A DNA stretch of 41,015 nt from contig JAJRQB010000150.1 of the NCBI GenBank assembly GCA_024280485.1, positions 1-41,015 of the forward strand, in the 5' to 3' direction. Under the pieces are notes generated by a model. That model was not told the DNA's origin. It saw only the letters and a program-made list of their open reading frames with translations, and ran no database searches. The stretch's first letter is position 1. Every line of letters starts with the position of its first letter. The translations under genes were made by a program, and so were the position numbers. Source of the DNA: Deltaproteobacteria bacterium (GTDB lineage: Bacteria > Desulfobacterota > Desulfuromonadia > Desulfuromonadales > Geopsychrobacteraceae). Shown piece by piece: positions 16,330-26,428 of the stretch.

Positions 16330-17499
16330 ATGAGCTACTATCTAAGTTTCCGCACAGAGCACTCACCGATGGGGGTGGATATGGATGAAATGACCTCAGA
16401 CACTGTTAGCGTACTCTATGTTGAGGATGATTCGAGCACCAGGCTGCAGGTGGCGCACTTGCTCAAGCAGCATGGCTATCGCTGTTACGTTGCCGAAAAC
16501 GGCCAGCAGGGGCTTGAGCTCTACCGGCAACACGCCCCGGATATTGTGTTGACCGATATCCGAATGCCGGTCATGGGTGGCCTGGAGATGGCCCGGAAAA
16601 TCCGTGCAGACAATCCCGATGTACAGCTCATCGTCCTCACCGCTTTTGACGAAAGAGAAAATATGCTGGCCGCCATCGATATCGGTGTCAGTCAGTTTGT
16701 GGTCAAGCCGGTGGTCTCGGCCAAGCTGATCGAGGCCATTTTGCACAGCGTTAAGCTGCTGAACTGGAAAGCTCATTATCAAGAGGCCAAACATCTGGAA
16801 GCGGTCAGCATCCTGGCGGGAGGAATGGCGCATGACTTCAATAACCTGCTGCAGGTGATATTGGGGTATATCGTGCTGGCTAAAAAGAATGTGGAACCCG
16901 GCAGCAAGGCGATAAAATATCTTGATATGATCGAGCCAAGCTCAGCTCAGGCGATAAGGCTCGGGCAGCAGTTGTTGACCCTGACCAAGTTGGGATTCGA
17001 GGGCAGGAATGCTACGCGCCTGACGCCTCTGATCGAGTCAACGCTTAAAGCAGTACTTAATGACTCACAAATTATCTGCGAAATTGATATTCCACCCGAT
17101 CTTCCCTGCGTGACCTGTGATGCCGGGCAGATTCAGCAGGTTATTGACCATCTGGCGGTAAACGCTTGCGAGGCTATGCCGCAGGGCGGGACGCTGTTGG
17201 TCAATGCCGAGGTCTGGAAAACCACCGAACATCCGGAGTTGCAGCTTCCCGCGGGCGATTATCTGTATTTCACTTTTCGTGATACCGGCAGCGGGATTGC
17301 TCCTGAAAATCTGCGCAGGATTTTTGAGCCTTATTTCTCCACCAAAAAGATGAGCAGTCAAAAAGGTGAAGGGCTGGGCCTGACGGTTTGTCATTCGATC
17401 ATCCACCAGCACGGTGGAATGCTGACCGCCAGATCAAAACCGGGGAAAGGGGCAACATTTCATCTCTGGTTGCCTGTGGCTGCGGAGACTGTTGCGTGA
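16330..17499 (+). CDS. Receiver-histidine kinase protein (REC-HisKA-HATPase)
   Basis: A 389-residue cytoplasmic protein with an N-terminal receiver (about 24-140; D33/D34, D76 in LTDIRMPVMGG, K126 in VVKPV) directly followed by a kinase core: H168 in GGMAHDFNNLLQ, a nitrogen-regulation type HisKA motif, then an HATPase with DTGSGI and GEGLGL. This layout suggests a kinase whose activity is set by phosphorylation of its own receiver. The ATG at 16330 has no clear ribosome binding site; in-frame ATGs at 16369, 16381 and 16390 are alternatives, the latter two near a GGTGG. It follows the receiver gene by 27 bases and its cognate regulator is not obvious. Confidence 0.88.
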   Translation: MSYYLSFRTEHSPMGVDMDEMTSDTVSVLYVEDDSSTRLQVAHLLKQHGYRCYVAENGQQGLELYRQHAPDIVLTDIRMPVMGGLEMARKIRADNPDVQLIVLTAFDERENMLAAIDIGVSQFVVKPVVSAKLIEAILHSVKLLNWKAHYQEAKHLEAVSILAGGMAHDFNNLLQVILGYIVLAKKNVEPGSKAIKYLDMIEPSSAQAIRLGQQLLTLTKLGFEGRNATRLTPLIESTLKAVLNDSQIICEIDIPPDLPCVTCDAGQIQQVIDHLAVNACEAMPQGGTLLVNAEVWKTTEHPELQLPAGDYLYFTFRDTGSGIAPENLRRIFEPYFSTKKMSSQKGEGLGLTVCHSIIHQHGGMLTARSKPGKGATFHLWLPVAAETVA

Positions 17500-17781
17500 A
17501 AGAGATCAGGAGCTGAGGAGCAAGGAGAGACACCCTCCGGTCAGGTGTTATTGAGCAATGCCACGTTTAAGTAGGGGCAACTCTGCACCGATAAATTTTT
17601 CATTGACGGGCGTGTTGAAAATTAACAAACGCTCCTTGATATACTCTAATCGTTGGCTATACTTTCGGTCTCCCTGACAGTTCCTGGGGGGACTTTATCG
17701 GTTTTACAGCAAAACATTGTCTCTGCAGGACGGGGTAAACAGCACATTTCGTTCCAGGCGGGGCTAAAGAAGAGGGTAATT
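17500..17781. other. Intergenic region before the second cheA
   Basis: These 282 bases hold the probable promoter of the second chemosensory operon. Two candidates are visible: a sigma-28-like pair TTAAGTAG (17567-17574) and ACCGATAA (17587-17594), spaced 12 instead of 11, and a sigma-70-like TTGAAA (17615-17620) with TATACT (17640-17645), spaced 19. Neither is convincing alone. The cheA frame stays open upstream to a TTG at 17653, but no ribosome binding site supports that start. Confidence 0.4.
17567..17594 (+). promoter_or_regulatory. Possible sigma-28 (FliA-type) promoter
   Basis: TTAAGTAG and ACCGATAA resemble the consensus TAAAGTTT-N11-GCCGATAA with three and one mismatches. The spacer is 12. 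It lies 188 bases before the cheA ATG. Chemotaxis genes are often FliA-dependent, which is the main reason to mention it. The match is weak enough to be chance. Confidence 0.25.
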
Positions 17782-20688
17782 ATGGACGACTCTGACCTCG
17801 AAATTCTTCAGGATCTGATCGTTGAATCGAACGAGCATCTTTCCGGGATCGAGCCCGACCTGCTCGCTCTGGAAAAAGGTGGCGAGCAGATTGATCAGGA
17901 ACTGATCAACCGTGTTTTTCGTGCCATCCACAGTATAAAGGGAGGCTTTTCGTTCCTGGGTTTGGAGCGGATCACTGAATTGAGCCACGCCATGGAGAGT
18001 GTGTTGATGCGCTTGCGAGATGGTGAACTGGAACTCAATCCCGTGATTTCAGATGATCTGCTCAAGGGGACCGACCTGTTGCAACAGATGATCAATGATG
18101 TAGATGGTTCCGAGCAGGTCGATATTTCTGTTGAACGGTCGCAACTCTCGCGGCATCTGCAGGCAGAACAAACGGATACCACAGGCTCGGTCGGCAAAGT
18201 AGTCGCAGAGAATGCGGAATCGCAGAAGGTAACGCCAGAACCGTCAACTCAAACCGGTGCCCCACAGAGCGAAAAACAAACCGAAGTCGTCGAATCGATC
18301 CGGGTGCGGGTCGACCTGCTCAATCGATTGATGAACCTAGCTGGAGAGCTGGTCCTAAGTCGCAATCAGATTAAGCAGGCCCTTACCGCCAGGGTTGTCG
18401 ATTCCGCTGCCGGTAACGCCGATATAAAAAGGTTCTATGCCCAGTTACGTCAAGCTCAGGATACACTGCTCAGCGCCCTGAACAGTCCGGGAAGTCAGGA
18501 AACAGGGGCCAATGACCTGAGTGCGCTGCGTTCCATTGTCACTAACCAGTTCGAGCGGATCGAGGATTCCTTCCACCAGGCCCTCAACTTCCCGCTGGTC
18601 GAAACACCGGGCCTTTCCTCTATCATGCAGAACGTTGACCTGGTCACTAGTGAACTGCAGGGCAATATCATGAATACTCGCATGCAACCGGTTGGAGCGG
18701 TATTCGCCAAATTCCCCCGCATTATCCGTGATCTTTCACGTAAAATGGGCAAACAGATTGAACTCTCCCTTGAGGGGCAGGAAGTCGAACTCGACAAATC
18801 GATTATCGAGGCTCTTGCCGATCCCCTAACCCACCTGATTCGTAACTGCGCCGACCACGCGATAGAAATGCCGGATGAGCGTAAAGCGGCCGGTAAGCCA
18901 GCCGTTGGACGGGTCCTGCTCCGTGCATACCACGAAAGTGGTCAGGTCAATATCGAAATAAGTGATGACGGTCACGGCATGGATCCGCAAAAGATCAAGG
19001 GGAAGGCGGTGGAAAAAGGGGTTCTGAGTACGGAAGCTGCGGAACGCATGAGCGACAAGGAAGCGTTGGCTCTGATTTTCGCTCCAGGATTCTCCACTGC
19101 CGAACAGGTCAGTGACATCTCCGGCCGTGGGGTGGGTATGGATGTGGTCAGGACCAACATTACCAATCTCGGTGGCACCGTAGATCTCGATTCGTCCTTA
19201 GGGCAGGGCAGCTGTATAAATCTGCGGCTACCGTTGACTCTGGCGATAATCCCCTCTCTGCTGGTTCGCACTGAAGGTCGCCGCTTTGCAGTTCCTCAGG
19301 TCAACCTTGTGGAGATGGTCAGGGTCCGTGCCCGGGATGCGGGCAGGCTTATCCAGACCATTCAGGGGAAGCCCACTCTGCGTCTGCGCGAGACCCTGTT
19401 GCCGCTTGTTCGTCTGAGTGACGTTTTAGGAATCCCGAATACCTATCCTGAGAATTCCGACACTCTGGCACCGGAGCGGCGGCAGCTGCTCGGTGACAGG
19501 CGTAATCAATCTTCAGTGCAGGCAAATTTATCAGAAGAGGGGAACGAACAGTCGGTGCAGCGGCAAAGCCTGCAGGGACGCCGCCGGTCCGTCACTTCGG
19601 CTCATCACGTTCTGGTGCTTAAGGCGGGCAATCATCGCTATGGCCTGATCGTCGATCAACTTCTCGATAATGAAGAGATCGTCGTGAAGCCGCTCTCCAG
19701 CTATCTGCAGGGCTGCAAATGTTATGCAGGGGCCACCATCATGGGTGACGGCAAGGTAGCAATGATCCTTGACGCCAAAGGGATTGCCGATGAAGCCGGA
19801 CTCTGGTTCGGCGAGTTGGAGCAGGATAATGCTGCGGCTGCGGCTGACCAACAACGGCAGGCGCTGATTGAAAAACAACCGATCCTTATGTTTCGTAATG
19901 GCACATCGGAGCAGTTCGCCATCAACCTGGCCATGGTCGCCCGGGTGGAGAAAATCGAGGCCAGTCAGACCGAAAAGATCGGCGACCGTGAATATGTCAA
20001 ATATGCGGACCACTCCCTGCGCATTCTGCGCTTGCAGGATTACCTGCCGGTAGAACGGCCCGCTGAGAAACCAGACAGCTTCTTCATCATCGTTCCCAAG
20101 CTGGTCAAACACCCCATGGGAATTGTTGCTTCGCGCATCGAAGATATTATCCAGACCGATGCCGATATCGACCGGAATAATTTAAGCGGTCCCGGTATCC
20201 TCGGCAGCGGCATAGTCGATGGCGTCATGGCGGTCTTTGTTGATATCTACAGTCTCTTTTCCGCCGCAGAACCGGATATTTATCAGCCACAACCAAAGAG
20301 CAGCAGACTCACCGATTGCAAAGTACTACTCGCTGAGGACACGGCCTTTTTCCGCACCGTTGAAGAGGAGTACCTGCGCGAGTTCGGTTGCCAGGTCGAT
20401 GTCGCCTGTGATGGTCGTGAGGCCTGGGAACTGTTGCAACAGAATGATTACGAACTGCTGGTGACAGATATTCAGATGCCGTATATGGATGGGCTGGAAC
20501 TGACCCGCCGGGTGAGGAGTTCTGAAAAACACAGCAAGATACCGGTGATGGCTGTGACGAGTCTCCATTCCGACGCAGACAAGGAAGCCGCTATAGACGC
20601 AGGGGTTGATTACTACGAACTGAAACTTGACCGGGAACGGCTGCGGAGCACCATGGAGCAGGCCCTGGGAACGCGGGAGGCGCGCTAA
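17782..20688 (+). CDS. cheA: CheA-type hybrid kinase with two CheW-like domains and a receiver
   Basis: A 968-residue CheA hybrid. Order: HPt (about 1-115, H50 in HSIKGGFSF), an acidic linker, P3 dimerisation with an enlarged insertion (172-300), HATPase (N box RNCADHA 354-360, DDGHGM 395-400, GRGVGMD 448-454), a first CheW-like domain (about 487-670) interrupted by a charged, Gln/Arg-rich insertion (565-605), a second CheW-like domain (about 698-828), and a C-terminal receiver (846-960, D896 in VTDIQMP; lysine present in YELKLD but not followed by Pro). GAGGG five bases before the ATG at 17782 supports this start over an upstream TTG. The cheW start overlaps its stop by one base. Confidence 0.94.
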   Translation: MDDSDLEILQDLIVESNEHLSGIEPDLLALEKGGEQIDQELINRVFRAIHSIKGGFSFLGLERITELSHAMESVLMRLRDGELELNPVISDDLLKGTDLLQQMINDVDGSEQVDISVERSQLSRHLQAEQTDTTGSVGKVVAENAESQKVTPEPSTQTGAPQSEKQTEVVESIRVRVDLLNRLMNLAGELVLSRNQIKQALTARVVDSAAGNADIKRFYAQLRQAQDTLLSALNSPGSQETGANDLSALRSIVTNQFERIEDSFHQALNFPLVETPGLSSIMQNVDLVTSELQGNIMNTRMQPVGAVFAKFPRIIRDLSRKMGKQIELSLEGQEVELDKSIIEALADPLTHLIRNCADHAIEMPDERKAAGKPAVGRVLLRAYHESGQVNIEISDDGHGMDPQKIKGKAVEKGVLSTEAAERMSDKEALALIFAPGFSTAEQVSDISGRGVGMDVVRTNITNLGGTVDLDSSLGQGSCINLRLPLTLAIIPSLLVRTEGRRFAVPQVNLVEMVRVRARDAGRLIQTIQGKPTLRLRETLLPLVRLSDVLGIPNTYPENSDTLAPERRQLLGDRRNQSSVQANLSEEGNEQSVQRQSLQGRRRSVTSAHHVLVLKAGNHRYGLIVDQLLDNEEIVVKPLSSYLQGCKCYAGATIMGDGKVAMILDAKGIADEAGLWFGELEQDNAAAAADQQRQALIEKQPILMFRNGTSEQFAINLAMVARVEKIEASQTEKIGDREYVKYADHSLRILRLQDYLPVERPAEKPDSFFIIVPKLVKHPMGIVASRIEDIIQTDADIDRNNLSGPGILGSGIVDGVMAVFVDIYSLFSAAEPDIYQPQPKSSRLTDCKVLLAEDTAFFRTVEEEYLREFGCQVDVACDGREAWELLQQNDYELLVTDIQMPYMDGLELTRRVRSSEKHSKIPVMAVTSLHSDADKEAAIDAGVDYYELKLDRERLRSTMEQALGTREAR

Positions 20689-21194
20689 TGGAACGTCAAT
20701 TTACGACGCTGACTCTCGGCGATGCTGTTTTCGGCATCGATATTTTGATGATGCGCGAAATAAATCGGAACCTCGACCTGACACCTGTTGAACAGGCTCC
20801 CGACTACGTGCGCGGATTACTAAACCTGCGTGGGCAGATCGTCACGATTCTCGATCTGGGAGCCCGTCTCGGTTTCGGTGCCTGCACCATTACTCCCCGT
20901 TCACGTTGCCTGGTGCTTAAAACAAGCAGTGAGTTGGCGGTGCACCACAAGGCTGGCCTGCTTGATGATGACACCAGTGACGACATGGTGGCTGTGCTGG
21001 TCGATAGCATTGGCGACATGGTGGATATTGATGACCAGGAAATCGAGCCGCCACCACCGAATATCTGCGGGATCGACCGCAAGTACCTCAGTGGAGTGAT
21101 CAAGCTTGAGAACACACTGATTGGGACCTTGAAACTGAGAGAAGTTCTCGGCGCTTCCCAGCAATTTGGCGGTGAAGACTGGCAAGGTTCCTGA
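20688..21194 (+). CDS. cheW: CheW-family coupling protein
   Basis: A 168-aa CheW domain protein: TLTLGDAVFGIDILMMREI at the N-terminus, VEQAPDYVRGLLNLRGQIVTILDLGARL as the core contact region, VAVLVDSIGDMVDID, and a C-terminal LIGTLKLREVL strand. Its ATG overlaps the cheA stop (TAATG), so translation is coupled and the protein is the probable dedicated partner of the preceding CheA. It is clearly different from the CheW of the first operon, with a longer loop (about 75-100), which could keep the two arrays apart; that separation is inferred. Confidence 0.94.
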   Translation: MERQFTTLTLGDAVFGIDILMMREINRNLDLTPVEQAPDYVRGLLNLRGQIVTILDLGARLGFGACTITPRSRCLVLKTSSELAVHHKAGLLDDDTSDDMVAVLVDSIGDMVDIDDQEIEPPPPNICGIDRKYLSGVIKLENTLIGTLKLREVLGASQQFGGEDWQGS

Positions 21195-21299
21195 TGCGGT
21201 CATCGAAGCAGGTAGCAGAGGCGTGTTGATGAAAACGGATTTGAGACAAGTTGAGTTACGGAGTGATCTCAGATTGAAAATGAGAGGGCAAGGGGATTT

Positions 21300-22982
21300 A
21301 TGTTCGATAATATGAACCTCGGGAAAAGGATTTCGCTGGGATTTGCATGCCCGCTCTTCTTTTTGATGTGTATCGTCCTGGGAACTTTTTATACAACCAG
21401 TAAAATCGAGGATAACGTCAAGCTGGCGCGTGACGAAAGTCTCCACTACGGGCTGCTCGCCCAGGAGATCAAGCTAAACGTGGTCCAGATACAGCAATGG
21501 CTGACCGACATCGCGGCCACCCGCGCGGCCAAGGGCTACGACGATGGCTTTGTCGAAGCCGAAGCCCACGCGGAAGAGTTTCTCGCGGATATGGGCGAAT
21601 TCAAGGTCCTGTTTCAGAAAAGACAAGACCAGGATGGCTTGCAGAACATCGCGAACATAATGGCGGTCTTCGATGCTTACTACACTGAAGGCAAGAAGAT
21701 GGCCAATGCCTATATCGAAGGTGGTCCTGATGCTGGCAACGAGATGATGGGACCCTTCGATAGTGCGTCTGCAGCTCTGCAAGACCGGCTCGAGACATTT
21801 ATTGAGAAACAAACCAACGAACTCACAACTGCTTTGAACTCGATCGTGATGTCTGTTGACTATCTTCATATTGGAGTCTTGATAGGGGGTTGTGGCGTCG
21901 TAGCGGTCTGCCTCATCTTTGCATTCCTTATCACGCGTTCGATAACCAGTCCCATCCGTCGCACGGCCGACATGCTCAAGGATATTTCAATGGGAGAGGG
22001 CGACCTGACCAAACGACTCGACGTGAAGGGAAAAGACGAGGTGGCCCAGATGGCTCGGTATTTCAACCGATTTATTGAGAGACTCGAGGCCATCATCACT
22101 GATATCGCCGTGGGTTCGTCCACCTTGGCCTCGACAAGTGAGGAACTCTCGATCACTTCTGGGCAGATGTCCAGTGGTTCCGAGACCATGAGCAGTCAGA
22201 CAAGCGCTATCGCGACCGCTACCGAGGAGATGTCAGCGAATATCAACAGTGTTTCAAATTCAGCCGGGGAGATGGCGGCCTCGGTCAATACCGTGGCCAC
22301 CGCGATCGAAGAGATGAGCAGCTCCCTGAGCGAAGTGGCCAGCAACTGCGAGCAGGCCGCGCGGATATCCGACGACGCCAACAGCCAGGCCCGCCATACC
22401 AGCGAAGCGATGGAACGGCTTAATAGTTCGGCAATGGAGATCGGCAAGGTCCTCGACACCATCAGCGATATTGCCGACCAGACCAATCTGCTGGCGCTCA
22501 ATGCCACTATTGAGGCCGCCAGTGCCGGCGAGGCGGGCAAAGGCTTTGCCGTGGTCGCCAACGAGGTCAAGGAGTTGGCCAAACAGACCGCTCAGGCTAC
22601 TGAAGAGATCAGTCGTCAGATCGAAGAGATGCAGACCAACACCGACGGCTCGGTAACCGCCATCAAAGGGATCAGCGAGATCATCTCTGAAATGAACGAC
22701 ATTACAACCACCATCGCCAGCGCAGTTGAGGAGCAGTCGGCAACGATCAATGAGATCGCCTGCAGTATGGTCGGTGCCTCACAGTCCGCCGAAAATATCA
22801 ACGGCAGCATCGAAGATGCTGCCAAGGGCGCGGATGGGATTTCTGTTGAGGTTCAGGGGATCAACAAGGCGGCCCGGGAAAGCGCTTCGGGTGCGACCCA
22901 GACCAGCACTGCGGCTAATGAACTGGCACAGCTCGCCACCGAACTGCAACAGACGGTTGGTCAGTTCAAGGTCAGCGAATAA
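21300..22982 (+). CDS. Methyl-accepting chemotaxis protein, small helical sensor domain
   Basis: A 560-residue transmembrane receptor. TM1 spans about 11-31 and TM2 about 189-212. The ~155-residue periplasmic part is helical ([24 protein letters not shown]) and probably a four-helix bundle; no ligand can be named. HAMP follows at 212-265, then a long MA signalling domain with the hairpin tip region [24 protein letters not shown]. There is no C-terminal CheR-binding pentapeptide (it ends FKVSE). AAGGGG lies six bases before the ATG. It follows cheW by 105 bases that hold no gene and is a likely input for the adjacent CheA/CheW. Confidence 0.95.
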   Translation: MFDNMNLGKRISLGFACPLFFLMCIVLGTFYTTSKIEDNVKLARDESLHYGLLAQEIKLNVVQIQQWLTDIAATRAAKGYDDGFVEAEAHAEEFLADMGEFKVLFQKRQDQDGLQNIANIMAVFDAYYTEGKKMANAYIEGGPDAGNEMMGPFDSASAALQDRLETFIEKQTNELTTALNSIVMSVDYLHIGVLIGGCGVVAVCLIFAFLITRSITSPIRRTADMLKDISMGEGDLTKRLDVKGKDEVAQMARYFNRFIERLEAIITDIAVGSSTLASTSEELSITSGQMSSGSETMSSQTSAIATATEEMSANINSVSNSAGEMAASVNTVATAIEEMSSSLSEVASNCEQAARISDDANSQARHTSEAMERLNSSAMEIGKVLDTISDIADQTNLLALNATIEAASAGEAGKGFAVVANEVKELAKQTAQATEEISRQIEEMQTNTDGSVTAIKGISEIISEMNDITTTIASAVEEQSATINEIACSMVGASQSAENINGSIEDAAKGADGISVEVQGINKAARESASGATQTSTAANELAQLATELQQTVGQFKVSE

Positions 22983-23116
22983 ACAGACCAATTGGCGGGA
23001 TAGGGTCGCTGCGACGATATCGCGAACTGCTCGGTGCCTTGAAACTGAAGACGCTGTTTGAAGTGCCAGATCAAAGAACTGAGCAGTCTGGCCGGACAGC
23101 TCAGGACCGATTGAGT
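22983..23116 (+). pseudogene. Possible remnant of a cheW 3' end
   Basis: Between the two receptor genes one frame stays open to a TAA in this stretch and reads ELLGALKLKTLFEV in its middle. This resembles the C-terminal strand LIGTLKLREVL of the CheW encoded at 20688-21194, with the Leu-Gly-x-Leu-Lys-Leu core kept. There is no start codon or ribosome binding site, and the similarity covers only about a dozen residues. It may be debris from a duplicated cheW lost between the two receptors, or chance. Confidence 0.25.
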
Positions 23117-23171
23117 TATGCATTGAACTATTAAACATAGCAAGAATCAAACTCGAGAAAGGAGAATCAAG

Positions 23172-25265
23172 ATGTTGTCATTGTTTCGGAACCTGGGGGT
23201 GGGAACGAAGATCGGAACGGGGTTCGCATTGGTCGGGCTCATTTTCCTGGGCAGTGTGATGTCGACACTCTGGCAGGTCCAGCGCACCGCCGATATAACC
23301 ACGCAGATGGTCGACCTGCGCGCCCCTACCGTTCAGTCAAGCATGGAGATGCTTAACGGGATAAATGAATCATTAGCGGCACTGCGCGGTTGGATGCTTC
23401 TCGGTAAGGATAAATTCAGGGAGGAGCGTGCCGCAGCCTGGGAGAATCATATCGGGCCTGACCTGGCCGCACTGAAGACCTTTGCGGTTAACTGGACCGA
23501 TCCCAAGAATATTGAACGTCTTAAAATTATCGAGGCAAAACTCGCCGATTTTAAAACCTATCAGCAAGAGATAGAGGAGATCGCCCACAAAGTCGATAAT
23601 GAACCGGCAAAGAAAATCCTGTTTGGACAGGCTGCGCCCAAGGCCAAGATCATGGCAACGAATATCACCAGAATGATCGACCTGGAGGCCAAGCTGCCAG
23701 CGACCGCCGAACGCAAGGCTTTGCTGGGGATGATGGCGGACGTACGAGGAACACTCGGTTTGGGGCTGGGGGCGATCCGTGCTTACCTGCTCTCCGGTGA
23801 TGAAAGTTTCGAGCAGCAGTTCGAGACCCTTTGGGCCAAGAACACCAGGCGTTTCGGTGATCTTTCCAATCAGCTCGATCTTCTAACGCCTGGGCAGCGT
23901 CAGGCCTACGATCTATTTGCCGAGGCCCGCCAGCAGTTTGACCCGCTACCGCAAGAGATGTTTGCAATTCGCGGCGGTGACGAGTGGAATCTGGCCAGCT
24001 ACTGGCTTGGAACAAAGGCGGCACCGCTGGCAAGTGTCATCTTGGAGAACCTTGATGCGATGGTCGTAAGCCAGCAACAACTCATGGCAAATGACTCAAT
24101 CGAGAGCAAGGATCAGGTTGCGAGCCTCAGGACACTGCAGTGGATCATGCTGGTTGTTGGCATTGGTTTATGCGCGATTCTTGGCACCCTCTTCACCCGA
24201 ATGATCGTGAATCCGTTGATGGGCTGCGTCAATTTTGCCCAGGAGATTGCGGGCGGTAATCTGGCGCAGCAGATGGAGGTGAAATCGACGGATCAGGTCG
24301 GTCGCCTCGTCGAATCGCTCAATAAAATTGCACAGCAACTCGGTGACACCCTGCTAGGCGTGGCGGGCAATTCCCGAGTTCTGGCCAGTGCCGCTGAAGA
24401 AATGTCGAGTACCTCTTCCGAGATGGCGGATGGCGCCGAAGGGATAAGTCAGCGAACCAATACCATCGCAGCTGCTGGCGAAGAGTTGTCGGTCAATATC
24501 GGCAACGTGTCTGAATCGACAGGCGACATGGCTACCTCGATCTCTACCGTTGCCGCTGCAATAGAAGAGATGAGTAGCTCCTTAAATGAGGTGGCTGGTA
24601 ACTGCGAATCGGCATCACGTATTTCCGGCGATGCCGACAGTCAGGCTAGACATACCAGCGAGGCGATGGAGCGTCTCAACAACTCGTCGATGGAGATCGG
24701 TAAGGTTCTTGATACTATCAGCGATATCGCCGACCAGACCAATTTACTTGCGCTCAACGCAACGATTGAGGCGGCTAGTGCCGGGGAGGCGGGGAAGGGG
24801 TTCGCCGTGGTCGCTAACGAGGTCAAGGAATTGGCCAAACAGACTGCGCAAGCAACCGAGGAGATCGGTCGCCAGATAGAAGAGATGCAGACCAACACCA
24901 ACAGTTCGGTGAGTGCTATTGAGAAAATCAGTACTATTATCGGTGAGATGAACACGATCACTAACACCATTGCCACCGCAGTGGAAGAACAGTCGGCCAC
25001 CGTCAATGAAATTGCTCAAAACATGGTTGGTGTCTCGCAAGGGGCGGATACGATCACGCGCAGTATTGATGAAGTCTCTTTGGGAGCCAGTGAGATATCG
25101 AGTGAGATCCAGGGAGTCAACCAGACCATCAGTGATACTGTGGTCGGCGCCAACCAGACCAATGATGCCGCGACGGAACTGGCCAAGATGGCTGTTGAAC
25201 TGCAGGAGACTCTCTCCCTGTTTACTTTGATCGAGCAGTCGGTATCAATGGACTCCGCCAGCTAA
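23172..25265 (+). CDS. Methyl-accepting chemotaxis protein with HBM-like sensor domain
   Basis: A 697-residue transmembrane receptor. TM1 is at about 14-34 and TM2 at about 322-345, enclosing ~285 periplasmic residues. This region shows two related helical segments ([13 protein letters not shown] and [14 protein letters not shown]), the layout of helical bimodular (HBM) sensors, which in known members bind small organic acids. HAMP (about 345-398) and the MA signalling domain follow. The tip region is almost the same as in the preceding receptor. No CheR-tether pentapeptide ends the protein (ends SMDSAS). AAAGGAG precedes the ATG. Ligand identity is not deducible. Confidence 0.94.
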   Translation: MLSLFRNLGVGTKIGTGFALVGLIFLGSVMSTLWQVQRTADITTQMVDLRAPTVQSSMEMLNGINESLAALRGWMLLGKDKFREERAAAWENHIGPDLAALKTFAVNWTDPKNIERLKIIEAKLADFKTYQQEIEEIAHKVDNEPAKKILFGQAAPKAKIMATNITRMIDLEAKLPATAERKALLGMMADVRGTLGLGLGAIRAYLLSGDESFEQQFETLWAKNTRRFGDLSNQLDLLTPGQRQAYDLFAEARQQFDPLPQEMFAIRGGDEWNLASYWLGTKAAPLASVILENLDAMVVSQQQLMANDSIESKDQVASLRTLQWIMLVVGIGLCAILGTLFTRMIVNPLMGCVNFAQEIAGGNLAQQMEVKSTDQVGRLVESLNKIAQQLGDTLLGVAGNSRVLASAAEEMSSTSSEMADGAEGISQRTNTIAAAGEELSVNIGNVSESTGDMATSISTVAAAIEEMSSSLNEVAGNCESASRISGDADSQARHTSEAMERLNNSSMEIGKVLDTISDIADQTNLLALNATIEAASAGEAGKGFAVVANEVKELAKQTAQATEEIGRQIEEMQTNTNSSVSAIEKISTIIGEMNTITNTIATAVEEQSATVNEIAQNMVGVSQGADTITRSIDEVSLGASEISSEIQGVNQTISDTVVGANQTNDAATELAKMAVELQETLSLFTLIEQSVSMDSAS

Positions 25266-25315
25266 CAGCCGGTAAGGAGACGGAGTTTGACCCTGCAACT
25301 TAATGGATGTCTTGA

Positions 25316-26428
25316 ATGATCAATGTTCTGATTGTCGATGATACCGTAGCCTACCGGAAAATCCTCTCCCAGGTGGTGGAGGGACTGCCCGACGCGCGGG
25401 TTGCTGCGACCGCGCCGACTGGCGAACTGGCCCTGGCCAAACTGGTCAAGGGGGAATTCAACCTGGTGCTGCTCGATGTTGAGATGCCAGGTATGGGTGG
25501 CATCGAAGCTCTGAAGCGGATCAGGCAGGATTTTCCTGGCACCGAGGTGGTAATGGTCAGTTCCGCCAGCGAAGAGAGTTCGTCCACCACCATCAAGGCA
25601 CTGAACCTGGGCGCTCTCGAATTTATACGTAAACCCGCGGGGAGTACGAGTGAAGAAAACCGCCGCCTGTTGATTCGAGAGCTGCGGCCGATATTCCGTC
25701 TGGTGGCGACGCGTAAGATATTGCAGTCAGCGGATCAAACGAGACCTGCTGTGCCCGCTGAAAAGAGGGTGCTGGGAGCAGCGACCAGGCAAAAGCCTTC
25801 GTCCACTACGTCGGCACTCGGTTCGTTGAAAAAAATGGGACCCTTTGATCTGTTGTTGATCGGAATTTCGACCGGTGGTCCCAACGCCCTTACAGCGTTG
25901 ATTCCCGCCCTGCCGAAAGACTTTCCTTTGCCGGTGCTGCTGGTACAGCACATGCCGGCTCTGTTCACAGCCGCCTTGGCTAAAGACCTCAATAAAAAAT
26001 CTCACTTGCAGGTCAGAGAGGCCGCGGCCGGTGATCCGGTATGTTCCGGGCAGGTGTTGATTGCGCCAGGCAGCCAGCATATGCTGGTGAAAAAGGCTCG
26101 TGACGGATGGACGGTGGAACTGTCTGATGCTCCGCCTGAGAACAGCTGTCGACCGGCGGTCGATGTCCTGTTCCGCTCGGTGGCTGAAAATATGCGTCAG
26201 TCCCGAGTTCTGGCGCTGATCATGACCGGTATGGGGGCCGATGGTCTGAATGGTGTGCAGGCCCTCAAACGCAACACTTGCTACTGTCTGACCCAGGCCG
26301 AAGCGAGCTGTGTGGTCTACGGCATGCCCCAGGCGATTGATGCGGCGGGACTCTCTGATGAATCGATTGAACTGGCAGATCTGCCACAGCGTTTAGTCCG
26401 ACTGGCGAGAAAGGAAGGGGATCGATGA
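25316..26428 (+). CDS. cheB: Chemotaxis protein-glutamate methylesterase CheB
   Basis: A 370-residue CheB of the second chemosensory operon. Receiver: D8/D9, D54 (LLDVEMPGMGG), K106 (RKPAG). The linker (about 130-172) is long and rich in Ser, Thr, Lys. Methylesterase domain: S185 (GISTGG), H212 (VQHMPA) and D309 (MGADG) form the catalytic triad. It differs from the first CheB in the linker and around the active site (HMPALF rather than HMPGGF). The start has only a weak GGATG upstream. Its last codons overlap the next receiver gene by four bases (ATGA). Confidence 0.95.
   Translation: MINVLIVDDTVAYRKILSQVVEGLPDARVAATAPTGELALAKLVKGEFNLVLLDVEMPGMGGIEALKRIRQDFPGTEVVMVSSASEESSSTTIKALNLGALEFIRKPAGSTSEENRRLLIRELRPIFRLVATRKILQSADQTRPAVPAEKRVLGAATRQKPSSTTSALGSLKKMGPFDLLLIGISTGGPNALTALIPALPKDFPLPVLLVQHMPALFTAALAKDLNKKSHLQVREAAAGDPVCSGQVLIAPGSQHMLVKKARDGWTVELSDAPPENSCRPAVDVLFRSVAENMRQSRVLALIMTGMGADGLNGVQALKRNTCYCLTQAEASCVVYGMPQAIDAAGLSDESIELADLPQRLVRLARKEGDR

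Noticed and set aside
17653-17781. N-terminal extension of the second CheA
   Set aside because: It would start at a TTG without a ribosome binding site, while GAGGG stands before the ATG at 17782 where the HPt domain begins.
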